Notes: a model not told the origin generated them from the sequence alone. Positions 51,588 to 61,346 are shown, numbered from the stretch's first letter. The stretch is DNA of 64,000 nt from DASSUW01 sp963774155 (GCA_963774155.1 CAVZDW010000008.1:1054001-1118000); one strand, 5' to 3'. Numbers and translations are program-made.

Positions 51588-52376
51588 TCAGCTCAGACGG
51601 TGGCGGATCGCGTCGAGGACCTGCTGGCGCTCGCGGGCGAGGTCGCCGATGCGCTCGTGGCCGTCGGTGCGGGCGCTGGCGATGCGGCGGTCGAGGTTGT
51701 GGAGGTCGAGCTGGAGGCCCTCGAGCTCGAGCTTGGCGGGCGTGGCGTCGAGCTCTCCCGCGCGGATCACGAGCTCGGCGACGAGGCGTGCGAGGGCCTC
51801 GTCGTCGGCCGGCAGGTCGCCGGCCGGCGAGCGCAGCCGGGTGCGCAGGTACTCGGCCGCGCGGCGGGTGGCGGGAGCGGAGAAGAGCTCGTCGAGGTCG
51901 GCGGCCGCCAGACGGGCCTCCCCGTCCTCGGGCAGCGCCAGGCAGTAGGCGAGGAAGGCTCGCTCGGACTGCTCGCGGCGGTCGAGCGCCGCGTGCGCCC
52001 CGCCGTTCGCGGACCGCGACGGCGTGGTGACCACGGGCCGCGGGCGCGCCTCGGCGAGGACCGCGGCGACGAGCCCCTCGGTGAGCCCGAGCCGGCCGGC
52101 CACGAGCTGGACCAGCTCCTCGCGCAGCACGCTCGGCGGCAGGGGACGGATCGCGGCGGCGGCCTGCTGCAGCGTGTGATCCCGGCCGTCGGTGCTCCCG
52201 GTGTCCCCCAGCTCCAGCGCCCGCTCGACCTCGAAGCGCGCGATCGGGACCGCCCGCTCGAGCAGCGAGCGCATCGTGTCGGCGCCTTCGCGCTGCACGA
52301 CGTCGGCCGGATCGGACCCGGGCGGCAGCCGCACGATCCGGAACTCGACCGCCCGCCCGGCGCGGGCGCGGTTCAC
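51588..52376 (-). CDS. dnaG: DnaG primase, C-terminal part (split)
   Basis: A 262-residue continuation of primase: from the end of the TOPRIM domain (VEFRIVRLPPGSDPADVV) to the helicase-binding C-domain (about 120-262; REQSERAFLAYCLALPEDGE). GTG 52376 lies one base after the stop of the N-terminal part, in another frame. In every family member I know the protein is continuous. The break is best explained by one extra base near 52380-52390, though reinitiation to give a split primase is possible. Confidence 0.75.
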   Translation of the reverse strand: MNRARAGRAVEFRIVRLPPGSDPADVVQREGADTMRSLLERAVPIARFEVERALELGDTGSTDGRDHTLQQAAAAIRPLPPSVLREELVQLVAGRLGLTEGLVAAVLAEARPRPVVTTPSRSANGGAHAALDRREQSERAFLAYCLALPEDGEARLAAADLDELFSAPATRRAAEYLRTRLRSPAGDLPADDEALARLVAELVIRAGELDATPAKLELEGLQLDLHNLDRRIASARTDGHERIGDLARERQQVLDAIRHRLS

Positions 52377-52377
52377 G

Positions 52378-53367
52378 TCACGCAGCGACGGCGATCGACC
52401 GCGAGACCGCCTCCTGGCCCGCGGCGTCGGGGTCCTGGCAGAAGAGCGCGGTCGGCGCCAGACGCGCCAGCGCCTCGACCTGGCGAGCGGTCAGCGACGT
52501 CCCCATGGAGCCGACCACCTCGGCCACCCCGGCCTGCCGCAGCGCGACGGCGTCGGTGTAGCCCTCCACGAGGACGACGCGGCCCGCCCGCGCGGCGGCG
52601 GCGCGTGCGAGGTCGCTCCCGTAGAGCACCTCGTTCTTGTGGAAGACCGCGTTGTCGGAGGAGTTCAGGTACTTGGGCCGGTCATCCGGGCGGAGCGCCC
52701 GCGCGCCGAAGCCCAGCACCCGGCCGCGCTCGTCGCAGAGCGGGAACATGATCCGGCCGCGGAAACGGTCGATCACGCCGCGGCCGTCGCGCCGCTCCTG
52801 CGCCAGCCCGCAGGCCAGCAGCTCGTCCACCGTGTAGCCGGCGCGGGCCGACGCCCCCACCACCCGGTCGTACGCGCCCGGCGAGAAGCCGACGCGGAAC
52901 TCCCGCAGCGAGGCCTCCTCCAGCCCGCGCTCGACCAGGTAGGCCCGAGCGCCGGCCGCCTCCGGCGACTCCCACAGCAGGCGAACGTAGTACGCGGCCG
53001 TGCGCTCGAGCAGCGCCAGCAGCCGGTCCCGCGCCTCGCGGCGGGCCTGGTCGCGCGGGTCCTCGGCCTCGCGCTCGAGCTCGACCCCGTAGCGGTCGGC
53101 GAGCGACTCCAGCGCGCCCGCGAAGTCGAGCCCCTCGGTCTCCATCACGAACGAGAAGACGTCGCCCCCCACGCCGCAGCCGAAGCAGTGGTAGAGCTTC
53201 TCCACGGGGTCGATCCCGAACGACGGCGTGCGCTCCTCGTGGAACGGACAGAGCCCCTGGAGCCGGCGCGCGCCGGACCGCTTGAGCTCGGTTCGCGCGC
53301 CGACCAGCTCCTCGAAGTCGACCGCGTCGCGGACGCGCTCGCGCGAGTCCTGCGTATATCGCGGCAT
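52378..53367 (-). CDS. dnaG: DnaG primase, N-terminal part (split)
   Basis: A 329-residue piece: CHC2 zinc finger (CPFHEERTPSF ... YHCFGCGVGGD, about 38-68), the RNA-polymerase-like core, and the TOPRIM start (VVLVEGYTDAVALRQAG, DPDAAGQEAVSRSI). It stops with TGA at 52380-52378 just after SRSIAVAA. Primase makes primers at the replication fork and is essential, so a true null is not expected. The ATG overlaps the dgt stop (TGATG), an operon arrangement. Confidence 0.85.
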   Translation of the reverse strand: MPRYTQDSRERVRDAVDFEELVGARTELKRSGARRLQGLCPFHEERTPSFGIDPVEKLYHCFGCGVGGDVFSFVMETEGLDFAGALESLADRYGVELEREAEDPRDQARREARDRLLALLERTAAYYVRLLWESPEAAGARAYLVERGLEEASLREFRVGFSPGAYDRVVGASARAGYTVDELLACGLAQERRDGRGVIDRFRGRIMFPLCDERGRVLGFGARALRPDDRPKYLNSSDNAVFHKNEVLYGSDLARAAAARAGRVVLVEGYTDAVALRQAGVAEVVGSMGTSLTARQVEALARLAPTALFCQDPDAAGQEAVSRSIAVAA

Positions 53368-54368
53368 CAGACGGCCAGGCCCTGCGGCACGAAGCGCTCG
53401 GTCCAGGCGCGGATCGCGTAGCGGTCGGTCATGCCGGCCAGGTAGTCGATGACGCGGTCGGCATCCGAGGCGTCCGCCACGCCGTCCGGGAGCTCATCCG
53501 GGTGGGAGCAGTACCAGTCGAAGAGCCCGCGCAGCACGCGCTCGATCTTGGTGTGCTGGTCCCGGGCGATCGGCCCGAGATAGACGTTCTCGAACATGAA
53601 GGTGCGCAGGCGGAGCATGGCGCCGCCGACCTCGTCGCCCTGCACGATGTCCCCCGCCCGCTCGGAGTGCTCGACGAGATCGTGGACGAGCCGGTCGATC
53701 CGCGACGAGCCCGTGGTGCCGAGGATCGCGATCTCCTCGGCCGGGAGGTGCTGCGGCGAGAGCACGCCGGCGCGCACCGCGTCGTCGATGTCGTGATTGA
53801 TGTAGGCGATCCGGTCGACGAGCCGGACGATCTTGCCCTCCAGCGTCGCCGGCTCGCCCGCGCCGCTCGAGTGGCGCAGGATGCCGTCCCGCACCGCGGC
53901 GGTGAGGTTCAGGGCCTCGAGCCGCTCGACCACGCGCAGCGAGTGCTCGTTGTGCCGGAAGCCGCGCTGGAAGCGCTCGCGGCTGCAGGCGTCGAGCACG
54001 GCCTCGCCGATGTGCCCGAACGGCGGGTGCCCGAGGTCGTGCCCGAGCCCGATCGCCTCCGTGAGGTCCTCGTTGAGCCGCAGTGCCCGGGCCACCGTGC
54101 GGGAGATCTGGGTGGCCTCCAGCGTGTGGGTGAGCCGCGTCCGGTAGTGATCGCCCTCCGGCGCGACGAAGACCTGGGTCTTGTGCTTGAGCCGCCGGAA
54201 GGCCTTGGAGTGGACGATCCGGTCGCGGTCGCGCTGGAACGGGGTGCGCAGCCCGCAGTCGGCCTCCTCGCGCGCGCGCTCGGCCGGGTACGAGCGCGCG
54301 GCCAGCGGCGAGAGGGCGCTGTCCTCCCAGGCCTGGATCCGCGCGGCATAGTCGTCGGCGACGAGCAC
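53367..54368 (-). CDS. dgt: dGTPase-like deoxyribonucleotide triphosphohydrolase
   Basis: A roughly 333-residue HD-domain enzyme: RIVHSKAFRRLKHKTQVF, RTRLTHTLEATQISRTVA and LGHDLGHPPFGHIGE give the HD metal site (H..HD..D). It hydrolyses dGTP or other dNTPs. Followed by dnaG, a common actinobacterial pair. The start is uncertain: GTG 54368, or an upstream TTG at 54407 adding 13 residues. Confidence 0.88.
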   Translation of the reverse strand: MLVADDYAARIQAWEDSALSPLAARSYPAERAREEADCGLRTPFQRDRDRIVHSKAFRRLKHKTQVFVAPEGDHYRTRLTHTLEATQISRTVARALRLNEDLTEAIGLGHDLGHPPFGHIGEAVLDACSRERFQRGFRHNEHSLRVVERLEALNLTAAVRDGILRHSSGAGEPATLEGKIVRLVDRIAYINHDIDDAVRAGVLSPQHLPAEEIAILGTTGSSRIDRLVHDLVEHSERAGDIVQGDEVGGAMLRLRTFMFENVYLGPIARDQHTKIERVLRGLFDWYCSHPDELPDGVADASDADRVIDYLAGMTDRYAIRAWTERFVPQGLAV

Positions 54369-54410
54369 GCCTCCAATTGTGACCGGCCCGACGGCGCGGG
54401 CCGTCAACTG

Positions 54411-57026
54411 TCACGAAGAATGTGCAATTTGCGCCTGTGCGGCCGCCACGCGGGCGATCGGGACGCGGTACGGCGAGCAGGAGACGTAGTCCAGGCCGGC
54501 CATGTGGAAGAAGTCGATCGACTCCGGGTCGCCGCCGTGCTCGCCGCAGATGCCGAGCTTGAGGCCGGGGTTGGCCTCCCGCCCGACCCATGCGGCGAGC
54601 CGGACCAGCCAGCCGACCCCCGGCTTGTCGATCGTCTCGAACGGGGAGCGGTCGATGATCTTGCGCTCCATGTAGGCCGGCACGAACTTGGACTCGACGT
54701 CGTCGCGGGAGAACCCGAGCGCGGTCTGCGTCAGGTCGTTTGTGCCAAAACTGAAAAAATCCGCGTGTTCGGCGATCCGATTCGCAACAAAACACGCGCG
54801 GGGGAGCTCGATCATGGTCCCGACCGTGTAGTCCTCCGGAGCATGCAGATCGTGCTCATCCCCGATCCGTGTGACCAGACCGCGGAGGATCTCCAGCTCC
54901 TGCTCGTAGTCGACCAGCGGGATCATGATCTCCGGGTGCGGCCCCTCGTCCATGGCCGCGACGGCCCGCATGATCGCCTCGACCTGCATCTCGTAGATCT
55001 CGGGGTAGAGGATCCCGAGCCGGCAGCCGCGCGTGCCGAGCATCGGGTTCTCCTCGTGGATCTCCTCCACGCGGGTCAGCGTCTTCTCCAGCTGCGGCAG
55101 GTCGTCCGTGCACTCGATCCGCGCCCGCTCCACCTGCGCGCGAAGGTCCGGCAGGTTCTTGAGGAACTCGTGCAGCGGCGGGTCCAGCAGCCGGATCGTC
55201 ACCGGCAGGCCCTTCATCGCCTCGAACAGGCCCTCGAAGTCCTCCTGCTGGTACGGGAGCAGCTCCGCCAGCGCCTCGCGCCGGCCCTCCTCGTCGTCGG
55301 CCATGATCATCGCCCGCATCTTGGGCTGGCGGTCCTCGGCCATGAACATGTGCTCGGTCCGGCACAGGCCGATGCCCTCGGCGCCCAGCTCGCGCGCCTT
55401 CCTGGCGTCCTCCGGCGTGTCGGCGTTGGCGCGCACGCCGAGCCGGCGCACCTCGTCGGCCCACTCGAGCACGCGCTCGAAGTGCTCGTTGACCTCGGCC
55501 TCCACGAGCGGCACGTCCTCGAGCGTCACGCAGCCCTTGGTGCCGTCGATGGCGATCCGGTCGCCCTCGGACACCTTCGTTCCGTTGACCGTGATCGTCC
55601 TCGCCTTGAGGTCGATGGCCAGCGCGCTCGCGCCCACCACCGCCGGGCGGCCCATGCCGCGCGCCACCAGCGCCGCGTGGCTCGCCTTGCCGCCCTCGGA
55701 CGTGAGGATGCCCTTGGCGGCGTGGAAGCCGGCCACGTCGTCCGCCTCCGTGAACGGGCGCACGAGGATCACGTCGCGCCCCTCCTCGCCGGCCTTCACA
55801 GCGTCCTTGGCCGTGAACACGACCTCGCCCTTGGCCGCGCCCGGCGAAGCGTTGACGCCCTTGGCCAGCACCTCGAACTCGGCCTTGGGGTCAAACGTCG
55901 GGTGCAGCAGCGCGTCGAGCGAGCTGGGGTCGATGCTCGCGAGCGCCTCCTCCTTCGTCAGCAGCTCCTCGTCGACGGCGTCGCACGCGAACCGGACCGC
56001 GGCCTGCGCGGGCCGCTTGGCGTTGCGCGTCTGGAGCATGAACAGCCGCCCCTCCTCCACCGTGAACTCGGTGTCCTGCATGTCCTTGTAGTGCGCCTCC
56101 AGCGTGCGCAGGATGTCCATCAGCTGCTCGTGCGCCTCCGGCAGCCACTCCCGCATGTCGGCGATGTCCTTGGTGTTGCGCACGCCCGACACGACGTCCT
56201 CGCCCTGGGCGTTGGGCAGGAAGTCCCCGCTGGGCTCCGGCGCGCCGGTGACCTCGTCGCGGCTGAAGGCCACGCCCGAGCCCGACGTGTCGCCCTTGTT
56301 GCCGAACACCATCTGCTGCACGTTGACCGCGGTGCCCCACTCGTCCGGGATGTGGTTCAGCCGCCGGTAGCTGACGGCGCGCTCGCCCGTCCAGGAGTCA
56401 AACACCGCGCGGATGGCCTGCCGCAGCTGCTCCTGCGGATCCTGGGGGAAGTCGTAGAGCTCCTGGAAGCGCTTGGTGAGCTCCTTCAGGGCATCGACGT
56501 CGAGCTCGGTGTCGTCCTCGACGCCGCGGTCTGCCTTGATCTCCTTGATCACGTCCTCGAACTGCTCGCCGGCGATGCCGCGCGAGACGTTGCCGAACAT
56601 CTGCACGAACCGCCGGTACGAGTCCCACGCGAAGCGCTCGTTCTCGGTCGCCCGCGCGAGCCCCTCGACCGACGTGTCGTTCAGGCCCAGGTTCAGGACC
56701 GTGTCGAGCATCCCGGGCATCGACTCGCGGGCGCCCGAGCGGACGGAGACCAGCAGCGGATCCTCGTCGTCGCCGAGCCGCTTGCCGGCGTGCTCCTGCA
56801 AGCGCTCCAGCGCCTCCGCCACCTCGTCGGCCATCCCCTCGGGCTCCTCCAGGCCGGCCTTCATATAGGCCACGCACGCCTCGGTGGTGATCGTGAACCC
56901 GGCCGGCACCCTGTCCGCGCCCAGAACCCGCGTCATCTCCGCGACATTGGCCCCCTTCCCACCGAGCAGCTCCCGCATGTCCTTGGAGCCCTCAGCGAAG
57001 TCGTAGACCCACTTGTCGTCGCCCAT
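54411..57026 (-). CDS. ppdK: pyruvate, phosphate dikinase
   Basis: An 871-residue enzyme of normal length: ATP-grasp N-domain with LGGKGANVAEMTRVLGADRV, phospho-His in TSEGGKASHAALVARGMGRP (about 455), and the PEP/pyruvate C-domain with TIELPRACFVANRIAEHADF and the catalytic Cys in CGEHGGDP. It interconverts pyruvate and PEP with ATP to AMP. It lies between recO and dgt. No regulatory protein (PDRP) is seen nearby. Confidence 0.95.
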   Translation of the reverse strand: MGDDKWVYDFAEGSKDMRELLGGKGANVAEMTRVLGADRVPAGFTITTEACVAYMKAGLEEPEGMADEVAEALERLQEHAGKRLGDDEDPLLVSVRSGARESMPGMLDTVLNLGLNDTSVEGLARATENERFAWDSYRRFVQMFGNVSRGIAGEQFEDVIKEIKADRGVEDDTELDVDALKELTKRFQELYDFPQDPQEQLRQAIRAVFDSWTGERAVSYRRLNHIPDEWGTAVNVQQMVFGNKGDTSGSGVAFSRDEVTGAPEPSGDFLPNAQGEDVVSGVRNTKDIADMREWLPEAHEQLMDILRTLEAHYKDMQDTEFTVEEGRLFMLQTRNAKRPAQAAVRFACDAVDEELLTKEEALASIDPSSLDALLHPTFDPKAEFEVLAKGVNASPGAAKGEVVFTAKDAVKAGEEGRDVILVRPFTEADDVAGFHAAKGILTSEGGKASHAALVARGMGRPAVVGASALAIDLKARTITVNGTKVSEGDRIAIDGTKGCVTLEDVPLVEAEVNEHFERVLEWADEVRRLGVRANADTPEDARKARELGAEGIGLCRTEHMFMAEDRQPKMRAMIMADDEEGRREALAELLPYQQEDFEGLFEAMKGLPVTIRLLDPPLHEFLKNLPDLRAQVERARIECTDDLPQLEKTLTRVEEIHEENPMLGTRGCRLGILYPEIYEMQVEAIMRAVAAMDEGPHPEIMIPLVDYEQELEILRGLVTRIGDEHDLHAPEDYTVGTMIELPRACFVANRIAEHADFFSFGTNDLTQTALGFSRDDVESKFVPAYMERKIIDRSPFETIDKPGVGWLVRLAAWVGREANPGLKLGICGEHGGDPESIDFFHMAGLDYVSCSPYRVPIARVAAAQAQIAHSS

Positions 57027-57036
57027 TTTTTCGATC

Positions 57037-57759
57037 CTATCCTCGGCCGACCGGGCGCAGTCGCACCTGCCCGTGGTGCTCGAGCGTCTCGAGGATGGCC
57101 CGCTCGGCCTGGGCCAGCGCGCGCGGCGAGGCGTCCGGGACCTCGGCGAGGGGCGTGCCGAGGGCGGCGACGAGGAAGTCGTGCGCCTCCTGGTCCAGCG
57201 GGAAAGCGCTTGCCTCGCACGCCGCGCAGACGACGCCGCCGGCCGCCCCGGAGAAGCCCACGAGGTGATCGGCGTCGCCGCATGAGGTGCAGCCCGCGAG
57301 CTGCGGCGCGAAGCCCGCCGCGAGCAGCAGCTTGAGCCGGAAGGCGAGCGCGTTGGCGCGGCCGGCCCGTGCCGGTTCGCGGTCGAGCAGCGAGAGCTCG
57401 TTGGCCAGCAGGTGGTAGACGCCGGCGTGCGGGTCGCCGTCGTCGAACACGCGTGCGACGGCCTCGCAGGCCCGCGCGGCGCCGTCGAGCGCGCCGCTGT
57501 CCTCGCGCAGCCGCGGGTAGCCGGCCAGCGTCTCGACGCTCGTGACCGTCATGAGATCGCTGCGGCCTTGGTAAAGCACGAGGTCGAGCCGGAAGAACGG
57601 CTCGAGGCGCCCGCCGAAGCGCGATTTGGTCCGCCGCACCCCCTTGGCGATCGCCCCTATCCGGCCGCGATCCGGGGTATAGAGGTGGAGGATGCGGTCG
57701 GCCTCGCCGTAGCGCAGGCTGCGCAGCACGATGCCCTCGGTCTTCAGGCTTCCGGGCAT
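57037..57759 (-). CDS. recO: DNA repair protein RecO
   Basis: A 240-residue RecO: OB-fold N-domain (TEGIVLRSLRYGEADRIL, GRIGAIAKGVRRTKSRFGG) and the C-terminal helical domain with a zinc site CTSCG ... CAAC. It loads RecA at gaps with RecF/RecR. ATG 57759 is chosen; the upstream in-frame extension overlaps glutaredoxin. It is 10 bp from ppdK. Confidence 0.92.
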   Translation of the reverse strand: MPGSLKTEGIVLRSLRYGEADRILHLYTPDRGRIGAIAKGVRRTKSRFGGRLEPFFRLDLVLYQGRSDLMTVTSVETLAGYPRLREDSGALDGAARACEAVARVFDDGDPHAGVYHLLANELSLLDREPARAGRANALAFRLKLLLAAGFAPQLAGCTSCGDADHLVGFSGAAGGVVCAACEASAFPLDQEAHDFLVAALGTPLAEVPDASPRALAQAERAILETLEHHGQVRLRPVGRG

Positions 57760-57807
57760 ACCCACCGACGTCCTTTGGCCGACGCCCTCGCTATATTTTG
57801 TGAAGTC

Positions 57808-58068
57808 TTGAACCGGGTCACGATCTACACGACCGAGCCGTGCGGCTTCTGCCGCGTGGCCAAATCGCTCCTCGACAAGCGCGGCGTCCTCTACAGCGAG
57901 ATCAATCTCGCCAAGGACGCTGTTGGCCGCACCGAGCTGGTGCGCATGACGGGCATGATGACGTTCCCCCAGGTCGTCATCGACGGCGCGCCCATCGGCG
58001 GCTATCAAGAGCTGGTCCATGTGGACAAGGCCGGCGGCCTCGCCGAGTTCACCGAAGCCGCTGCGTGA
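57808..58068 (+). CDS. glutaredoxin
   Basis: An 86-residue thioredoxin-fold protein with the redox motif CGFC (TTEPCGFCRVAKSLLDKRGV) and the GSH-binding TFPQVVIDGAPIGG. It reduces disulfides or delivers Fe-S clusters; a CGFC site is slightly unusual (CPYC/CGFS are more common). TTG 57808 is the only in-frame start; a TATATT box lies just upstream. It overlaps mutM by 20 bp tail-to-tail. Confidence 0.85.
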   Translation: MNRVTIYTTEPCGFCRVAKSLLDKRGVLYSEINLAKDAVGRTELVRMTGMMTFPQVVIDGAPIGGYQELVHVDKAGGLAEFTEAAA

Positions 58069-58894
58069 CCGCACGCGGCCGCGGCTGACAGCCCTCGCAG
58101 ACGTAGGTGCCGCGCCCGGCGGCGCGGAGCTTGCGGATCGGCCGCCCGCAGCGCGGGCACGGCTCGCCCTCCCGGGTATGGACGAGGAACTGGTCCTGGA
58201 ACGTGCCGCTCACGCCGTAGGGATCGCGGAAGTCGTCGATCGTCGCGCCCTTGGCGGCGATGCCCGCCTCCAGTGACTCGACGACGGCCTCGCGCAGCGC
58301 GTCGGCCTGGGCGCGCGTGAGCCGGTTCGCCGGCCGCAGCGGATGGATGCGGGCGCGGAAGAGCGCCTCGTCGGCGTAGATGTTGCCCACGCCCGCCACG
58401 CGCTTCTGATCGAGGAGGAACGCCTTGATCGGCGCCCGCGACCCGCGCGCGAGCGTGTGCAGGTGCGCCGTCGTGAACTCCTCGGCCAGCGGCTCGAGCC
58501 CGAGCCGCGCGGCGAAGAACGCCTCCAGCGCCTCGGGGCCGAGCGCCAGCTCGCCGGTGCCGAACCGGCGCGGGTCGCTGAACGCGACCGCGCGGTCGCC
58601 GAGCCGCAGCCAGACCCGCGCGTACGGCGGCGCGCCCGGCGGGTCGACGAGCAGCGTGCCGGTCATGCGCAGGTGCATGAGCAGGAACGCGTCGTCCTCG
58701 AGCTCCCAGACGAGGTACTTGCCACGCCGCGACAGCCGGTCGACGGTGCGGCCCTCGAGCGCCGCCGAGAGCTCAGCCGGCGCGAGCGGCCGGCACCAGC
58801 GCTCGTCGAGCACCTCGAGCCGGTCGAGCGGCAAGCCCTCGACGTGCGGCGCCAGGTGCCGGCGGATGGTCTCGACCTCGGGAAGCTCGGGCAC
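58049..58894 (-). CDS. mutM: formamidopyrimidine-DNA glycosylase
   Basis: A 281-residue Fpg/MutM: N-terminal PELPEVETIRRHL with the catalytic Pro2/Glu3, Lys in SRRGKYLVW, H2TH region (KAFLLDQKRVAGVGNIYADE) and the C-terminal zinc finger CPRCGRPI ... CEGCQPRP. It excises 8-oxoguanine and Fapy lesions. Confidence 0.95.
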   Translation of the reverse strand: MPELPEVETIRRHLAPHVEGLPLDRLEVLDERWCRPLAPAELSAALEGRTVDRLSRRGKYLVWELEDDAFLLMHLRMTGTLLVDPPGAPPYARVWLRLGDRAVAFSDPRRFGTGELALGPEALEAFFAARLGLEPLAEEFTTAHLHTLARGSRAPIKAFLLDQKRVAGVGNIYADEALFRARIHPLRPANRLTRAQADALREAVVESLEAGIAAKGATIDDFRDPYGVSGTFQDQFLVHTREGEPCPRCGRPIRKLRAAGRGTYVCEGCQPRPRAVTQRLR

Positions 58895-58915
58895 GGGGCG
58901 GTGAGGATACGGCCC

Positions 58916-60160
58916 TCATCCGAGCGTCTCCTGAAGCTCGGCGAGCGAGAGGCCCAGCTCGCGGCGCATCGCGCGGTCCACCAGCCGCGCGCCGGCCCGG
59001 CCTCTGAGCCCTGGGTCGTTGAACGCCTCGTAGAGATCGAGGAGCCGCCCGGTGCCGTAGCGGTCGGCGATGGCGAACGCCGCGGCCGAGCTGGCGTGGT
59101 ACGCGTCCGCCTGCGCTCCGCCGGTGAGGCGGGCGATGGCGTCCGCCTTCGAGAGCGCCGCCAGGTCGGGATCGGCGGGCGCCGGCCGGCGGTCGCCGGA
59201 GACGTAGAGCGCGACGCCCTCGCTCAGCCACGCCGGCATGCGCCCCGAGGTGGAGCCCGTCAGCGCCGCGTGCGTCAGCTCGTGGGTCACGACCCGCCCG
59301 CGGCCCTCGGCGTCGAGCTGCGCGAACGCCGGCCAGACCACGAGCAGGCGGACGGACAGCACTCGCGTCGTGCGCTGCGCCGGCCCGCTCTGGAAGACGC
59401 TGGCGTCGGCGAGGGCGGCGAGCGTCTCGAGACCGCGGATCCGGCTGGTCAGCGCGCGTGCCTGCGTGACGTCGCCGGCCACGACGACGAGGTAGCGCCG
59501 GCGGAGCCGGCCGCTCGCGAGCAGCTCGCGCATCGTGCCGTAGCCGGCCTCGAGCGCCGCGGTGAGGGCCGAGACGTCGAGGCCGGCCGGCGCGAGCACG
59601 ACGAAGTGCTCCGAGCGCTGCTCCTCGAACGCTCCGGACTCCCACGGCGGCAGCCCGCGCCCGCCTCGGACATCGGCGATCCGCCAGCCGCCGGTGGTGC
59701 GGACGGCCCGCACGCGGCGCTCGGCGGCGAACGCGCCGCGGACGCCCGCGATCCCGTAGCTGAACTCGACGTCCGCCGTGGCGCGGTCGCCGGACACGTC
59801 GACGTCGACCGGCTCGATCGTCACGTCCTCGAGTCGCAGGCGGGCGGCGCGGCGGCCGTCGACGCGATCGCTCCGCCGCTGCGCGCCCGTGGCCGTCGCC
59901 GCGTAGGCGCTCGCACGCCCGTCGTCGAGCGCCCGCGCCCGCTCGTCCAGCAGCGCGGCGATCTGGTCCTCGTCGGGCGGCTCCGCGGGCGGCTCGGCGG
60001 GCGAGGTGGTGGGCGTCACGGCCGGCGACGCCGCCGATGGGTCGGGCGACCCGTCGTCGCACCCCGCCACGACGGCGGCCGTCAGCGCGAGAGCGGCGAG
60101 GGACGCGCCCGCCCGCTCGGCGGCGACCGGGCAGCGCGCGCGGCGGCGACCGGGCCGCAC
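58916..60160 (-). CDS. lipoprotein with peptidase-MA-like zinc site
   Basis: A 414-residue lipoprotein: an N-terminal basic region, hydrophobic helix and lipobox-like VVAGC, a Pro/Thr linker, an NTF2-like domain (about 65-165; RLEDVTIEPVDVDVSGDRAT), and a zinc protease-like part with THELTHAALTG (HExxH) and WLSEGVALYVSG. It probably acts at the outer face of the membrane; the substrate is unknown. Confidence 0.78.
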   Translation of the reverse strand: MRPGRRRARCPVAAERAGASLAALALTAAVVAGCDDGSPDPSAASPAVTPTTSPAEPPAEPPDEDQIAALLDERARALDDGRASAYAATATGAQRRSDRVDGRRAARLRLEDVTIEPVDVDVSGDRATADVEFSYGIAGVRGAFAAERRVRAVRTTGGWRIADVRGGRGLPPWESGAFEEQRSEHFVVLAPAGLDVSALTAALEAGYGTMRELLASGRLRRRYLVVVAGDVTQARALTSRIRGLETLAALADASVFQSGPAQRTTRVLSVRLLVVWPAFAQLDAEGRGRVVTHELTHAALTGSTSGRMPAWLSEGVALYVSGDRRPAPADPDLAALSKADAIARLTGGAQADAYHASSAAAFAIADRYGTGRLLDLYEAFNDPGLRGRAGARLVDRAMRRELGLSLAELQETLG

Positions 60161-60181
60161 GCGCGGCGGCCCGCCGTGGCC

Positions 60182-61336
60182 TCACGGGGTGAACGGCTCG
60201 CCGGGCAGGTCGGGGGCGTCGCGGCGCGACAGCCAGCGCAGGACCGAGGCGCCGACGTCGCCGAACGGCCCGTCGCGCCGCTGGCCGCCGTGGCCGGCGA
60301 ACCGTGCCAGCAGCGGGACGTGCTCGCGCGTGTGGTCGGTGCCGGGGTGCGTCGGGTCGACGCCGTGGTCGGCGGTGATGACGAGCAGGTCGCGCTCGGG
60401 GTCGAGGCGCTCGAGCCACTCCCCCACGGCCGCGTCGATCACCCGCAGGGCGCCGTGGAACCCCTCGACGTCGTTGCGGTGTCCGAAGACCTGGTCGGTC
60501 TCGACGAGGTTGGTGAACACGAAGCCGCCGTCGAGCTCGTCGATGAGGCGGCTCGTGGCGGCGAGGGCGGCGGCGTTGGTCGAGCCCTTGTGCTGCTCGT
60601 CGACGCCGACGCCGTTGAAGACCTGGCCGATCTTGCCCACGGTGTGGACGGGGACGCCGTCGGCCTGCAGCTCGTCGAGGTAGGAGCGGCTGGGCGGGTT
60701 CAGCGCGAGGTCACGCCGGCCCTCGGTGCGCCGGAACGCGCCCGGCTCCCCCACGAAGGGCCGCGCGATGACCCGCCCGACGGCGTGCTCGCCGTGCATG
60801 ATCTCCCGTGCCGCCGCGCACGCCTCGTAGAGCTCGGGGAGCGGCACGATCTCCTCGTGGGCGGCGATCTGCAGGACGGAGTCGGCCGACGTGTAGACGA
60901 TGAGGTCGCCGGTCTCCATGTGGCGCTCGCCGAAGTCGTCGATCACCTCGGTGCCGGAGTACGGCCGGTTGCAGAGGATCCCGCGGCCGGTGGCCTCGCG
61001 CAGGGCGTCGAGGACCTCGTCCGGGAAGCCTTCGGGATAGGTCCGCAGCGCGACCGGGGTGACGACGCCCATCAGCTCCCAGTGCCCGGTGATCGTGTCC
61101 TTCCCCGGACCCAGCGGGTGCAGCCGGCCGTGGACGACCGGCTCGGCGACCGGCGGCACGCCGGTCAGGGGCATGATGTTCCCGAGGCCGAGCGAGGCCA
61201 TGACCGGCAGGTCCAGCCCGCCGGCCGCCTCGGCGACGTGCCCGAGCGTGTTGACGCCGGCGTCGCCGTAGTCGCCGCTGTCGGGCAGCTCGCCCACCCC
61301 GCAGGCGTCGATCACGATCACGAAGGCCCGGCGCAC
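60182..61336 (-). CDS. deoB: phosphopentomutase
   Basis: A 384-residue alkaline-phosphatase-fold mutase: DACGVGELPDSGDYGDAGVN with the first metal ligands, TGHWELMGV, and TADHGVDPTHPGTDHTREHV at the end. It interconverts ribose-1-P and ribose-5-P in nucleoside salvage. Downstream of xerD, as in Bacillus (xerD/ripX-drm). Confidence 0.93.
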   Translation of the reverse strand: MRRAFVIVIDACGVGELPDSGDYGDAGVNTLGHVAEAAGGLDLPVMASLGLGNIMPLTGVPPVAEPVVHGRLHPLGPGKDTITGHWELMGVVTPVALRTYPEGFPDEVLDALREATGRGILCNRPYSGTEVIDDFGERHMETGDLIVYTSADSVLQIAAHEEIVPLPELYEACAAAREIMHGEHAVGRVIARPFVGEPGAFRRTEGRRDLALNPPSRSYLDELQADGVPVHTVGKIGQVFNGVGVDEQHKGSTNAAALAATSRLIDELDGGFVFTNLVETDQVFGHRNDVEGFHGALRVIDAAVGEWLERLDPERDLLVITADHGVDPTHPGTDHTREHVPLLARFAGHGGQRRDGPFGDVGASVLRWLSRRDAPDLPGEPFTP

Positions 61337-61346
61337 CGGGGTGAAA

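Noticed and set aside
53502..57335. 3.8-kb plus-strand open frame opposite dgt/ppdK
   Set aside because: It is a mirror of strongly conserved ppdK and dgt, with no domain pattern of its own.
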